From Verrucomicrobiales bacterium (GTDB taxonomy: Bacteria; Verrucomicrobiota; Verrucomicrobiia; Limisphaerales; J093): 64,000 nucleotides of DNA. Where the stretch lies: contig JABTUJ010000009.1 of assembly GCA_015075445.1 (NCBI GenBank), positions 1-64,000 on the forward strand, read 5' to 3'. Positions 51,275-59,958 of this stretch are shown here, in pieces; the first letter of the stretch is position 1; each line of letters opens with the position of its first letter. The position numbers and the translations under genes were made by a program. Under the pieces are notes generated by a model that saw nothing but the letters and a program-made list of their open reading frames with translations, did no database searches and had not been told where the DNA came from.

Positions 51275-51520
51275 AGACTTCGGATTCGTGTGTTGAGGTG
51301 GTGGTTCGACGTCAGAACACCCCCGCGCCGACGCACCGGTGCGCCATGGCGGGCATGATTATTCTGAACATGCTCATATCTAACGCGCGAAAAAGTGGGG
51401 TCTCCCACCCCCCTTGTCAACTGCGCGCATGACTTCTTTCCGGCCGGGCGGCGGAGTCGGTTGCGCCACGACTGGACGCGGCCGGTGGAAGACGGCAGGG
51501 TGCGTGCTGCGGATGCGGGT

Positions 51521-52198
51521 ATGAGCGTGCTTCCGGTGCGATTGACCTCACGGCTCTGGTTTCCGGACCCGCGCCTGGCGGCGCGGGTGGGTTCCGGGGC
51601 CGGGTTGGTGGCCGTGGGCGGCGACCTGACGGTGCCCCGGTTGCTGCTGGCGTACCGCAGCGGCTTGTTCCCGTGGTCGGAGGATCCGATTTCATGGTGG
51701 TCGCCGGACCCGCGGGGGGTGATTGAGTTCGAGCGGTTCCATAAATCCCGGAGTCTGGAACGGGTGCTGCGGTCGGGCCGGTTCCGGGTGACGGTGAACC
51801 AGGCCTTTCTGGAGGTGATGACGGGCTGTGCCGCGCCGGCACCGGGGCGGGAAGGCACGTGGATCGGGCCGGCTTTCGTCGGGGCGTACACGCGGCTGCA
51901 TCGCGCCGGTTACGCGCACAGTGTCGAGTGCTGGCAGGGCGGGCGGTTGGTGGGCGGCGTGTACGGGGTGGCGGTGGGCGGGTTGTTTGCGGGCGAATCG
52001 ATGTTCCACCGGGTGAGTGACGCCTCGAAGGTGGCGCTGGCGCACCTGGTGGACCGGTTGCGGGCCCGGGGGTTCGCCCTGCTCGACGTTCAGATGGTGA
52101 CGCGGGTGACGCTGCAATTGGGGGCGATCGAGATTCCCCGCGAGGAGTACCTGCGTCGGCTGGCCGGGGCCGTCAAGTTGCCCTGCCGGTTTGCCTGA
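51521..52198 (+). CDS. aat: Leucyl/phenylalanyl-tRNA--protein transferase
   Basis: 225 aa. Adds Leu or Phe to N-terminal Arg/Lys of proteins, making them N-degron substrates for ClpAP. Family motifs: FPDPRLAA, GGDLTVPRLLLAYRSGLFPW, WWSPDPRGVIEF, GREGTWIGPAFVGAYTRLH, HSVECWQGGRLVGGVYGVAV and FAGESMFHRVSDASKVAL. The start at 51521 (MSVLPVRLTSRLWFP) is set by the family N-terminus; the 42 codons upstream have no homology. Confidence 0.94.
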   Translation: MSVLPVRLTSRLWFPDPRLAARVGSGAGLVAVGGDLTVPRLLLAYRSGLFPWSEDPISWWSPDPRGVIEFERFHKSRSLERVLRSGRFRVTVNQAFLEVMTGCAAPAPGREGTWIGPAFVGAYTRLHRAGYAHSVECWQGGRLVGGVYGVAVGGLFAGESMFHRVSDASKVALAHLVDRLRARGFALLDVQMVTRVTLQLGAIEIPREEYLRRLAGAVKLPCRFA

Positions 52199-52484
52199 CT
52201 GAGGAATGAGGGCGGCCCGCCGGTCCTCGCGCATTCGCTCCCCTGCCCCTCCCTCCCGCCCCGCCCTCTGGGTCCTCCGCGCCTCGGCGCTTCCCCTTCC
52301 CCGGAGACATCCCCACCCCACCCCACCCGAGCGGACGCCGGTCACGGAGCACGGAGACTCGGAGGACACAGAGGGCGTGCGTGCCGTGATTCTGGCCGAG
52401 GCGTGTTATCTCGGCTGGCAGGAGTCGCTGCTTCTCCTGGCGAAGCTCGTTGAGGCCGAGGTCCCCGGGTGACCGGGGCCGGCG
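52199..52484. other. Intergenic region between aat and fabI
   Basis: 286 bp between convergent genes, with a long pyrimidine-rich tract (52230-52330) rich in CCCC and CCACCC words. A small open frame crosses it without recognisable similarity. No clear terminator hairpin seen. Confidence 0.4.
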
Positions 52485-53255
52485 TTACATGCCCATGATC
52501 TGGTAGCCGCAGTCGACGTAGAGGACCTGGCCGGTGATGGCGGCGGCCCCGTCGCTGGCGAGGAAGAGGCCGGTGGCGCCGAGTTCGTCGGCGGTGACGT
52601 TGCGCTTGAGGGGCGCCTTGGCCTCGTAATGGCGGAGCATCTCGGTGAAGCCGCTGATGCCGCGGGCGGCGAGCGTGTTGACCGGGCCGGCGCTGATGCA
52701 GTTGACGCGGATCTGGCGGGGGCCGAGGTCGTAGGCGAGGTAGCGGGTGCAGGCTTCGAGCGCGGCTTTGGCGACGCCCATGACGTTGTAGTGGGGCACG
52801 ACCTTTTCGGCACCGTAGTAGCTGAGGCCCAGGAGACTGCCACCTTCCGTCATCAGGGGGGCGGCGGCCCGGGCGAGCGCGACAAGCGAGTAGGCGCTGA
52901 CGTCGTGGGCGATGCGGAAGGCCTCGCGGCTGGTGTTGAGGAAGTCGCCTTCGAGGGCTTCGCGCGGGGCGAAGGCGACCGAGTGCAGGAGGAGATGGAG
53001 CTTGCCAAAGCGCTGCTGCACGGCGGCGAACACGCGGGCGATCTCCTCATCGCGGGTGACGTCGCAAGGCAGAATGAGGGTGTCGGGCCCGAAGGTGCCG
53101 GCCAGTTCGGCGACGTTTTCCTTGAGACGTTCGCCCTGGTAGGTGAACGCGAGGGTCGCGCCGGCCCGTGCCCAGGCTTGGGCGATCGCCCAGGCAATCG
53201 AACGTTTGTTGGCGACGCCGAAGACGATTCCGAATTTGCCGTTGAGAAGGGACAT
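52485..53255 (-). CDS. fabI: Enoyl-[acyl-carrier-protein] reductase (NADH), FabI type
   Basis: 256 aa. Last reduction of each fatty-acid elongation cycle. Divergent SDR: N-terminal GIVFGVANKRSIAWAIAQ cofactor segment and LPCDVTRDEEI. The active-site Y-x6-K is in YNVMGVAKAALEACTRYLA, and the family signature RVNCISAGPVNTLAARGI follows. Normal length and intact motifs. It stands 17 bp after hemN in the same orientation. Confidence 0.94.
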   Translation of the reverse strand: MSLLNGKFGIVFGVANKRSIAWAIAQAWARAGATLAFTYQGERLKENVAELAGTFGPDTLILPCDVTRDEEIARVFAAVQQRFGKLHLLLHSVAFAPREALEGDFLNTSREAFRIAHDVSAYSLVALARAAAPLMTEGGSLLGLSYYGAEKVVPHYNVMGVAKAALEACTRYLAYDLGPRQIRVNCISAGPVNTLAARGISGFTEMLRHYEAKAPLKRNVTADELGATGLFLASDGAAAITGQVLYVDCGYQIMGM

Positions 53256-53272
53256 GGTCGATGGTTCCAGTG

Positions 53273-54646
53273 CTAAATGGTCATGGCGTGGCGGCGCTGG
53301 GCGGTCCGGGGCAGGTAGGCGTCAAAGCGCATGGCGATGATGCGGACCAGGAGGCGGCCGAGGTCGGTGACGTCCAGACGCGTGGCGGAGCGTTGGAGCA
53401 GGCCGTCCGCCTCGAGGTCGTCGAGGGACTCCAGTTCAGCGGCGAAGTAGGCCGGGAAATCGATGCCCAGCCGGGCGGACATGGCGGGGTAGTCGAGGTG
53501 CAGGTTGCACATCACCTGCATGATCGTCTCGCGCCGGAGGTGGTCGTCGGCGTTGAGGACGTAGCCGCGGGTGTAAGGGATTTGACCGGCCTCGACCTGG
53601 CCCTGGTAAACGGGGAGCGTCTTCGCGTTCTGCCAGTAGGCGGCGCCGGCCTGGGAGATCGCCGACATGCCGAAGGCGTAGATGTCCGCGCCGCCCCGGG
53701 TGCTGTAGCCCTGGAAATTGCGCTGCAGGGTGCCGGCGCGCTGGGAGACGGCCAGCTCGTCGGCGGCCCGGGCGAAGTGGTCCATGCCGATGTACACGTA
53801 CCCGGCGTCCTCGAGCTTTTCGATGGTGAGCTTGAGGAGCTGGAACTTGACCTCCGGGGTGGGCAGGACCTTGGACTCGACGATCTTCTGCGCGGGCTTC
53901 ATCCAGGGGACGTGGGCGTAGCTGAAGACGGCGAACCGGTCGGGCGCCAGGGCGATCGTCTCGTCGAGCGTGCGGGCGAAAGAATCGACGGTTTGCAGGG
54001 GGAGGCCGTAGATGAGGTCGATGTTGAGCGAGCCGAAGCCGAGTTCGCGGATCCAGTCGACGGCCTGGCGGGTGACCTCGAGGGGTTGGATGCGGTGGAC
54101 CGCACGTTGAACGTCCGGGTGGTTGTCCTGCACGCCCATCGAGGCGCGGTTGAAGCCGATCTCGCGCAGGGCGACGAGGTGATCGCGCGTCAGGCGCCGC
54201 GGGTCCACCTCGACCCCGGCTTCGAGGTTCGGGGCAAAGGTGAAGTGCTGGTGGATGAGCTCGCCCAGCCGCCGCAGGTGATCTGGCGCGGAAAACGTGG
54301 GGGAACCGCCGCCGAAGTGGAGCTGGACGACCCGGCGGTCGGGATGCAGCAGCGGCTTCAGCAGGCCCATCTCGCGGCCGAGCGTTTCCGCGTAGCGCGC
54401 GCTCTTGCCCTGGTCGGTGGTGATGACCGTGGTGCAGCCGCAGAACCAGCAGAGCGTTTCGCAGAAGGGAAGGTGGAAGTAGAGCGAGAGGTCGCGCGCG
54501 GTGCGGTTGTTCTCCTGGAGGTGGGGGAGGACGGTCGCGAAGGGCACCTGCTCGGAGAAGACTGTGGCGGGTGGGTAGGACGTGTAACGCGGGCCGGGAA
54601 CGTTGTACTTCCGGACGAGCTCGAAGTCGAAATTCAGGCGGCGCAT
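53273..54646 (-). CDS. hemN: Oxygen-independent coproporphyrinogen III oxidase (radical SAM)
   Basis: 457 aa. Converts coproporphyrinogen III to protoporphyrinogen IX without oxygen in heme synthesis. The radical SAM cluster C-x3-C-x2-C is in FCETLCWFCGC near residue 67, preceded by GPRYTSYPPA, and followed by HFGGGSPTF and EVDPRRLTRDHL. C-terminal HemN domain present; length matches true HemN, not the shorter HemW. The start overlaps the hemE stop by 13 bp. Confidence 0.95.
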   Translation of the reverse strand: MRRLNFDFELVRKYNVPGPRYTSYPPATVFSEQVPFATVLPHLQENNRTARDLSLYFHLPFCETLCWFCGCTTVITTDQGKSARYAETLGREMGLLKPLLHPDRRVVQLHFGGGSPTFSAPDHLRRLGELIHQHFTFAPNLEAGVEVDPRRLTRDHLVALREIGFNRASMGVQDNHPDVQRAVHRIQPLEVTRQAVDWIRELGFGSLNIDLIYGLPLQTVDSFARTLDETIALAPDRFAVFSYAHVPWMKPAQKIVESKVLPTPEVKFQLLKLTIEKLEDAGYVYIGMDHFARAADELAVSQRAGTLQRNFQGYSTRGGADIYAFGMSAISQAGAAYWQNAKTLPVYQGQVEAGQIPYTRGYVLNADDHLRRETIMQVMCNLHLDYPAMSARLGIDFPAYFAAELESLDDLEADGLLQRSATRLDVTDLGRLLVRIIAMRFDAYLPRTAQRRHAMTI

Positions 54647-55758
54647 GGCGAGGGGTTACGATGGGTCCGGACGGCCTCCGCCAGGGCGGCGAGGCAGTCG
54701 AGGCGGGCGTCGGGTGGGACCCCATGACCGAGGTTGAAGATGTGGCCGGGCCGGTCGCGCATGGAATTCAGGATCGCGAGGGTGGCCTGGCGGACGGCGT
54801 CCGGCTCCGCGCGCAACAGGGCGGGGTCGAGGTTGCCCTGGACGGCGAGGTGGGCCGGCAACTGGTCGGCTACGGCGCGCAGGGGAACCGTGGCGTCGAC
54901 GCCGAGCACCTGGGCACAGAGCTGGGCGAGGGCAGGCCACTGGTGAACCCCTTTGGCGAACACGATCAGCGGCGCGCGGTCGCGAAGTTCGGTCGCGATG
55001 TCCCCCAACCAGCGGCCCGACACTTCGTGGAAATCCTCGGGCGTGGCCAGACCGCCGAGGGTGTCGAAGAGCTGGAGGGCGTCGGCCCCGGCATCGAGCT
55101 GGAGTCGGAGGTAGTCCGTCACGGCGAGGGCGAGCTTCTCGGCGAGGCGGCCGTAGAGACGGGGGTTCTCGCGGAACAGGGCGGTGGCCTTGGCAAAGGT
55201 CGGCGCACTGCCGCCCTCGAGCATGAAGTTGGCGAGGGTCCAGGGCGAACCCGCGAAGCCCAGGAGGGCGGTGGCATCGCCGAGGGCGGCGCGGGTGACG
55301 CGCAGGGCTTCCGCCACGTACTGGAGGCGGTCCGTGACAGCGCGACCGTCGAGGCGGTCCACGTGGTGGGCATACTCGAGGGTCCAGGCCATCTGGATCC
55401 CGCCGCCCTCGCGGAAGGCGTAGGGTTGGCCGAGCGCCTCGGGGATGACGAGGATGTCGCTGAAGATGATGGCGGCGTCGAAGCCGAACCGGCGGATCGG
55501 TTGGAGGGTGACTTCAGCGGCGAGGGCCGGGGTCTGGACGAGTTCGAGGAAGGAGTAGCGCTGGCGGAGCTCGCGGTATTCCGGGAGCGCACGGCCGGCC
55601 TGTCGCATCAGCCACACGGGCGGGCGGTCCAGCGGCGCACAACGGCAGGCCCGCAGGAACCGCTCGCGGCTGGTCAGCGGCGGCGGTGGCTCCGGGGTGG
55701 GGCCGGCGCGGTGGGCGGAGGCCGGCCCGGATGAGAGGATGTCCCGTGTGCGCTGCAC
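54634..55758 (-). CDS. hemE: Uroporphyrinogen decarboxylase
   Basis: About 374 aa. Decarboxylates uroporphyrinogen III to coproporphyrinogen III. Signature segments: PVWLMRQAGRALPEYRELR near the N-terminus, IIFSDILVIPEALGQ, GFAGSPWTLANFMLEGG, LQLFDTLGGLATPEDF and FNLGHGVPPDA. The start is uncertain. The family begins at LTSRERFLRACR (codon at 55677, CTG in this sequence), while a GTG at 55758 gives a 27-residue extension. No ATG fits. An IS66 element sits 64 bp upstream of the GTG, so the native promoter may be disrupted. Followed by hemN with overlap. Confidence 0.9.
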   Translation of the reverse strand: MQRTRDILSSGPASAHRAGPTPEPPPPLTSRERFLRACRCAPLDRPPVWLMRQAGRALPEYRELRQRYSFLELVQTPALAAEVTLQPIRRFGFDAAIIFSDILVIPEALGQPYAFREGGGIQMAWTLEYAHHVDRLDGRAVTDRLQYVAEALRVTRAALGDATALLGFAGSPWTLANFMLEGGSAPTFAKATALFRENPRLYGRLAEKLALAVTDYLRLQLDAGADALQLFDTLGGLATPEDFHEVSGRWLGDIATELRDRAPLIVFAKGVHQWPALAQLCAQVLGVDATVPLRAVADQLPAHLAVQGNLDPALLRAEPDAVRQATLAILNSMRDRPGHIFNLGHGVPPDARLDCLAALAEAVRTHRNPSPCAA

Positions 55759-55814
55759 CCGGCGAAGATAGGCTCGCCGCACGGACTGGCAACGGCGGAA
55801 GCGACGAGGGCGTC

Positions 55815-55822
55815 GTTCGTCG
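55815..55822. repeat. 8-bp target site duplication, left
   Basis: GTTCGTCG directly left of the IS66 inverted repeat, identical to 59273-59280. Eight base pairs is the usual IS66 duplication. Confidence 0.88.
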
Positions 55823-55943
55823 GTAAGCGTCAAGCGAGCTGCATCTGGCCAGGGGTTGGCTGCGATGCTCCGATGGGGCTTCAAGGAGATCTCGGTTTGA
55901 ACCACGGGGGGATGGAACCGGCCGGGGTCCAGCGGCGGCGGGC

Positions 55944-57446
55944 TCAGAGGCGGGCGGGCGGTGGCGGTTTCCAGTTCGCCGGCAGGAGTTCTGCAATCTG
56001 GGTGATGTTCATCGCGGGGAGGCGGCGCAGCACATCGGTCAGGTACTCCTGGGGGTTGATGCCACGCCGCCGGCAACTGACGATCAGCGAGTAGATGACG
56101 GCGCTGCGCCAACCGGCGTCGGGATGGCCAATAAAGAGCCACCGGCGACGACCGACGGCCGGCACTCGGATCGAGTTTTCGACCAGATTGTTGTCGATGC
56201 GGTAGTGCCCCGCTGCCAGGTAACCGATCAGCGCCTGGTATTCGTTGATCAGATAACTGACCGCTTTGCCCAGACGGCTCTGGGGCAGAAGCTGAGGCTG
56301 GAGCGACTGCGCCCGCTCCTGGAGCCGCGCCCAGATCGGGGCCGCCTCTTGCTGGCGGCGTTGGTGGCGTTCCTCGACGCTCAGGGCCTGGGTTTCACGC
56401 TCGACCCGGTACAGTTGCCGGAACTGGGCAATGAACCAAATCGCGCGCCGGTCGCCGTCTTTGAGTGCCCGGTGGAACTTGCGACGCGAGTGCGCGGCAC
56501 ATCCGATACGTACGAGGTCCTTGAGGACTTTCTTGAGGGAGTCGTAAACCTCGTAGGCGTCGGTCTGGATGGTGCCGGCAAAACCGGCCAGTTGGGCGTG
56601 CGGGGCGTCGCGCCCGCGCGTGCCCTGGAAGTCCAGGAAGACGTCGCCGTCGGGGACCGCATAGAACCAGAGGTAACCCCGGGCACACTTGCCCTTGACC
56701 TCCGGGTCCATGACTTTGACCGGCGTCTCATCGACCAGCAGGTAGCCGCCCTGCTTCATCTGCTCGAACATCAACCGGACCAGGGGTTGGAGCAGGCAGG
56801 CGATCTGCTCGACCCACTGCACCATTTGCTGACGGGGCAGCTCCACGCCGTAGCGTTCGCGGAAGATCCGCTCCAGGGTGTAGTAGGCGATGTGGTCATC
56901 GAAGCGGGCCAGGAGCAGATAGACCGCCAGCGCCAGGCCCAGTCGGCTCTGGGGTAAGAGGCGCGGAGGCAAGGGGGCTACCCGGACCCCGCCGCACCCA
57001 CAGCGACAAGCGTACTTGCGCCGGAGGATCCGCCGAACCACGACCTTCGCCGGCACGTACTCCAGTTCCTCGGTGACTTCCTCGCCGATGCATCCGGGCG
57101 TGCCCCCGCAGTGCGGACAGGATGCCAGCCCCTCGGGCTCGAGCACCACCGTCTCGCGTTCCAGGTGTTCGGGCAGCGGGTGCCGGCGTCGGCGCTTGCG
57201 CCGCGGCGGGTCTTGGGCCGATCCCTGGTCCGAGGCGGAGTCCGCCGGGTCCTCGAGCACGTCCTCGCTAGCGGGCGGGTCGCGTTGGGCCTGTTCCTCC
57301 AGGTCAGCGGCGACCTCGGCCAATTGGGCTTCCTCCTCCGGCGTGAGCTTTTCGCTCTTCTCCCCAAAGAGCTGGCGCTTGAGCTCGGCCAGTTCCAGCA
57401 GGGCCTCCTGCAACTGCGCTTCCAGGCCTTCCTTGAGCTTCACCAT
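55944..57446 (-). CDS. tnpC: IS66 family transposase TnpC (DDE)
   Basis: 500 aa from the first ATG; the frame is open about 40 codons further upstream in a coiled-coil-like stretch without ATG, so translation may start at a rarer codon there. N-terminal leucine-rich region and the Glu/Asp-rich linker are typical. The zinc-like CPHCGGTPGC and CRCGCGG precede the DDE core: VDETPVKV (first Asp), TDAYEVYDSL (second Asp) and NNLVENSIR (Glu). The C-terminal IS66 domain WRSAVIYSLIVSCRRRGINP is complete. Catalytic subunit of the IS66 element. Confidence 0.95.
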   Translation of the reverse strand: MVKLKEGLEAQLQEALLELAELKRQLFGEKSEKLTPEEEAQLAEVAADLEEQAQRDPPASEDVLEDPADSASDQGSAQDPPRRKRRRRHPLPEHLERETVVLEPEGLASCPHCGGTPGCIGEEVTEELEYVPAKVVVRRILRRKYACRCGCGGVRVAPLPPRLLPQSRLGLALAVYLLLARFDDHIAYYTLERIFRERYGVELPRQQMVQWVEQIACLLQPLVRLMFEQMKQGGYLLVDETPVKVMDPEVKGKCARGYLWFYAVPDGDVFLDFQGTRGRDAPHAQLAGFAGTIQTDAYEVYDSLKKVLKDLVRIGCAAHSRRKFHRALKDGDRRAIWFIAQFRQLYRVERETQALSVEERHQRRQQEAAPIWARLQERAQSLQPQLLPQSRLGKAVSYLINEYQALIGYLAAGHYRIDNNLVENSIRVPAVGRRRWLFIGHPDAGWRSAVIYSLIVSCRRRGINPQEYLTDVLRRLPAMNITQIAELLPANWKPPPPARL

Positions 57447-57599
57447 TTCCCGGTGCGTGGCCTGCAGACGGGCGGTGTCGGCTTTGAGCCGGGCGTGCGC
57501 CGACCGGAGTCGCGTGGCCTCGGCTTCCAGCCGGGCTTTTCTGCCCAGCGCCCGGTTGCGGCCCGAGACGCGCTAACTGGCTTGGGTCCCCGGTCGGCT

Positions 57600-58475
57600 T
57601 CATGCGCACAAGGCCGCGCGAAAGTCCGCGCGCAGCGCCCGCACGTAGAGGTCCTTGATCGGTACCTGCAGGGTGCGGTGGCGATCGGCTCGGCTTCGTC
57701 CGGTCGTCTGGCCCACCCGCTCCCAGTTGGCCGCCCGGTAGCACGTGCCGGCAAAGCGGTCTGGCTCGACGAACGTTTCGAGCAACACCACCGGATGGCC
57801 GTACTTGGTCTGCCAGTCCCCGGCGATCCGCCCTTCCAACGCCCCCAGGATCCAGCTTCCCAAGTGCGGCACCTGGACCCAAGGCGGCAGCAGGAAGCGG
57901 ACATTGTTGGCGATCCGGTTCAACCGCGCTTCCCGTTGGTAGCGGTGCCAGCCGATCCACTGGTCCCGCGCCGCGCACTTCCAGGCCGCCCCGGCGAACA
58001 CGACCCCCGCCAGCAGGCGAGCGGCCCGGTCCCGCACCACGTACTGCAGGTTCTCGCCCGCCGGTGCGCGGTAGCCCAGATAGTGGAAGCGCGCCAGCAA
58101 GGAGCGCAGTTCCTCCCGCCCCTCACGCTGTTTGCTCACTTCCTGGATCCCGACCGGACTCAACTGCGCAAGCTGACCGCGGATCGCTCGCTGGTCCCAG
58201 TCCCGGGGAGCGGGCGCGGCCAAACGCTGGCGATTGGGCGAGACCCTCCGTCGCGGCGGCAACCGCACCCAGCCCCGTTGCTCCAGCTTCAGGAGCACCG
58301 TGCGGGCGGCCATGTCCCGCCACTGTCCGGCGGCCGTGCGCCAGTTCCACAACGCGCACAGTTCGCGCGAGAGCCGGTAGCGGCTCCACTCCGGATGGCT
58401 CGCCACCAGGGCCTGCACCTGGTGCAACGCCCGCGCCGGCAACCGCCGCCCGTGTAAGACCATCGTCGCGTCCAC
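57600..58475 (-). CDS. DUF4338 (DruA-like) protein, IS66 passenger
   Basis: 291 aa. DUF4338 features: N-terminal helical part (SRYRLSRELCALWNWRTAAG), then FHYLGYRAPAGENLQYVVRD, LLAGVVFAGAAWKCAARDQW, IGWHRYQREARLNRIANNVR FLL, a PHLGSWILG segment and the C-terminal KDLYVRALRADFRAAL. The domain is that of DruA of the Druantia defence system, but related proteins also occur with transposons. Here it sits between tnpB and tnpC inside the inverted repeats, so it travels with the element. Role in transposition or defence unknown. Confidence 0.82.
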   Translation of the reverse strand: MDATMVLHGRRLPARALHQVQALVASHPEWSRYRLSRELCALWNWRTAAGQWRDMAARTVLLKLEQRGWVRLPPRRRVSPNRQRLAAPAPRDWDQRAIRGQLAQLSPVGIQEVSKQREGREELRSLLARFHYLGYRAPAGENLQYVVRDRAARLLAGVVFAGAAWKCAARDQWIGWHRYQREARLNRIANNVRFLLPPWVQVPHLGSWILGALEGRIAGDWQTKYGHPVVLLETFVEPDRFAGTCYRAANWERVGQTTGRSRADRHRTLQVPIKDLYVRALRADFRAALCA

Positions 58476-58542
58476 GGCCCGGTGCTTTACCGCAGGGCGT
58501 GAGCAGAAGCCAGCAGAAAAGGCGTCCCCTCCCCAAAAAACT

Positions 58543-58878
58543 TCAGCGCCGGTACCAGCCCGGCTTTTCCTGCACCTCCAGCCCGCTCATCAGGGCACTC
58601 AACTGTTCAGGTCGCAACCCCACCGACACGCCCTGGGCGCGCGGCCAGCTCAGCGAACCGGCTTCCAGCCGTTTGGTCGCCAGCCAGAGGCCCGTGCCGT
58701 CAAACCACAACAAACGGAGCCGATTGCGCCGACGATTGGTGAACACGAAGAGCCCGCCCTCCACGACCTGCTGCTCCAGCACCGCTTGGACGTGCGCGCA
58801 CAAGCCGTCGAACCCGCGCCGCAGGTCCACCGGCGCCACCGCCACGAAGATCCGCATCGCGGGCGTTAGCGTGAGCAT
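58543..58878 (-). CDS. tnpB: IS66 accessory protein TnpB (Orf2)
   Basis: 111 aa from the ATG at 58878. Standard IS66 Orf2 pattern: RIFVAVAPVDLRRGFDGLCA, then LFVFTNRRRNRLRLLWFDGT, then GLWLATKRLEAGSLSWP. Required with TnpA and TnpC for IS66 transposition. Overlaps the end of tnpA by 13 bp. Confidence 0.95.
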   Translation of the reverse strand: MLTLTPAMRIFVAVAPVDLRRGFDGLCAHVQAVLEQQVVEGGLFVFTNRRRNRLRLLWFDGTGLWLATKRLEAGSLSWPRAQGVSVGLRPEQLSALMSGLEVQEKPGWYRR

Positions 58879-59213
58879 GACCCTCCCAAGGCTTGGAGCA
58901 GCGCGCCCGCCCATGCCGGTGCCGTGCCTTCTCGCAGCCGTACGGTCGCCCCGCTCGACACCACGATCTCCGCGGCCCAGCCGCCCGGGTGAGTCAGGCT
59001 CTCCGGCCACCGGACCTCTTGAAACACCGGGGCTCCGCCCGCGGTCGCCGCCACCGGACCGGGAGCGTACACCCAGTAGTGGAGTTGCCCGGGCGGGAGG
59101 CCGTGTTCGGCTGCAAAGCGCTTCAAACCCAAACCACTGGCCCGGTACCGCGCCACCCACCGGGCCCGTTCGCTGCGAGAAACCGCACCGTTACCGTTCT
59201 GATCATCCTTCAC
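58866..59213 (-). CDS. tnpA: IS66 accessory protein TnpA (Orf1)
   Basis: 115 aa. N-terminal helix-turn-helix: ARWVARYRASGLGLKRFAAE, HGLPPGQLHYWVY. The C-terminal half carries the IS66 Orf1 beta-strand region GGWAAEIVVSSGATVRLREG. First gene of the element, 59 bp from the right inverted repeat. Confidence 0.9.
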   Translation of the reverse strand: MKDDQNGNGAVSRSERARWVARYRASGLGLKRFAAEHGLPPGQLHYWVYAPGPVAATAGGAPVFQEVRWPESLTHPGGWAAEIVVSSGATVRLREGTAPAWAGALLQALGGSCSR

Positions 59214-59272
59214 TCCGCCACGGTACCAGCCCGCGGTTCTTGCCGCATAGATGCGCTCCGTTTACCGCTTAC

Positions 59273-59280
59273 GTTCGTCG
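59273..59280. repeat. 8-bp target site duplication, right
   Basis: GTTCGTCG directly following the right inverted repeat, identical to 55815-55822. Confidence 0.88.
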
Positions 59281-59330
59281 AGCGGTCCGGGAGCGCGCGC
59301 TGTCCCGGCGGATGGGAGGTGGACCGGTGC

Positions 59331-59894
59331 TCAGGCAGCGCCCGGCCCGCGGCGCTCGGCGAGCTTGCGCGCGGGGTGCTGCTCGGCGCGCCCGTGGAGG
59401 AAGACGGCCGTCCATTCCGCCAGACGTTGACCCAGGAGCCGGCACGCCGCCTGGGTGTCCTCGGACCGCGGTTCGCGCGCCGTCACCGCCCCGTAGTGGA
59501 GCGTGGTCAGGGAGGTGGCGTAGTCGGTGACGCCGAAGACGAGGAAGCCGAAGTTGACCAGGACGGTGAGCAGGGATTGGCAGGCCAGTTCGGTGCCGCC
59601 GCCCCAGCCGCCGGACGAGCTGAAGGCGCACCCGATCTTGCCGTCGATCTTCATCCAATGTTCGAGCATCGCCTCGTCCCAGAACCGTTTCATCTTCCAC
59701 GACAGCAGGCCCATGTTGGTGGGGCTGCCCAGCGCCAGGCCGTCGCACCACAGCACATCGGCGGCCGTTGCCTCGTCCAGCGAACGCAGGCGCGTCTCGG
59801 TGTCCGGGATGCGCGCGGCGCCTTCGGCGACGAGTCGGGCCATCTTGGCGGTGTTGCCGGTGTGGGAGTCGAACAGGACGAGAATGTGATTCAT
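59331..59894 (-). CDS. Flavodoxin/NAD(P)H-quinone oxidoreductase-like (WrbA-type) flavoprotein
   Basis: 187 aa from the ATG at 59894. FMN-binding loop VLFDSHTGNTAKMARLV at the N-terminus, GLALGSPTNMGLLSWKMKRF near residue 55, and SSSGGWGGGTELACQSLLTV near 95 (third FMN loop). This is the WrbA/flavodoxin_2 pattern. Probable quinone or other FMN-dependent reductase. It stands between the IS66 element and the palindromic array. Confidence 0.85.
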   Translation of the reverse strand: MNHILVLFDSHTGNTAKMARLVAEGAARIPDTETRLRSLDEATAADVLWCDGLALGSPTNMGLLSWKMKRFWDEAMLEHWMKIDGKIGCAFSSSGGWGGGTELACQSLLTVLVNFGFLVFGVTDYATSLTTLHYGAVTAREPRSEDTQAACRLLGQRLAEWTAVFLHGRAEQHPARKLAERRGPGAA

Positions 59895-59958
59895 GGCGGG
59901 GAGCCTAAATTCTTTCGCTCCGGTGTCGCGAAAAAAGGCCGGGCCGGGCGGGTGGGGT

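Larger units (their letters stand above)
55823..59272 (-). mobile_element. IS66-family insertion sequence with DUF4338 passenger gene
   Basis: 3450-bp element with imperfect terminal inverted repeats: left GTAAGCGTCAAGCGAGCTGC, right (complement) GTAAGCGGTAAACGGAGCGC, 16 of 23 matching including GCATC. It is flanked by the 8-bp duplication GTTCGTCG. It holds tnpA, tnpB, a DUF4338 gene and tnpC, all minus strand and intact. Insertion is recent, judged from the perfect target duplication and complete genes. It lies between a flavodoxin-like gene and hemE. Confidence 0.92.

Noticed and set aside
52206..52472. Small plus-strand gene between aat and fabI
   Set aside because: The first half encodes Pro/Arg-rich text from a pyrimidine tract, and no family pattern or clear ribosome binding site is seen.
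57600..58475. A Druantia defence system around the DUF4338 gene
   Set aside because: No DruE-type helicase or other Druantia gene is nearby; the gene is enclosed by IS66 ends and flanked by tnpB and tnpC.
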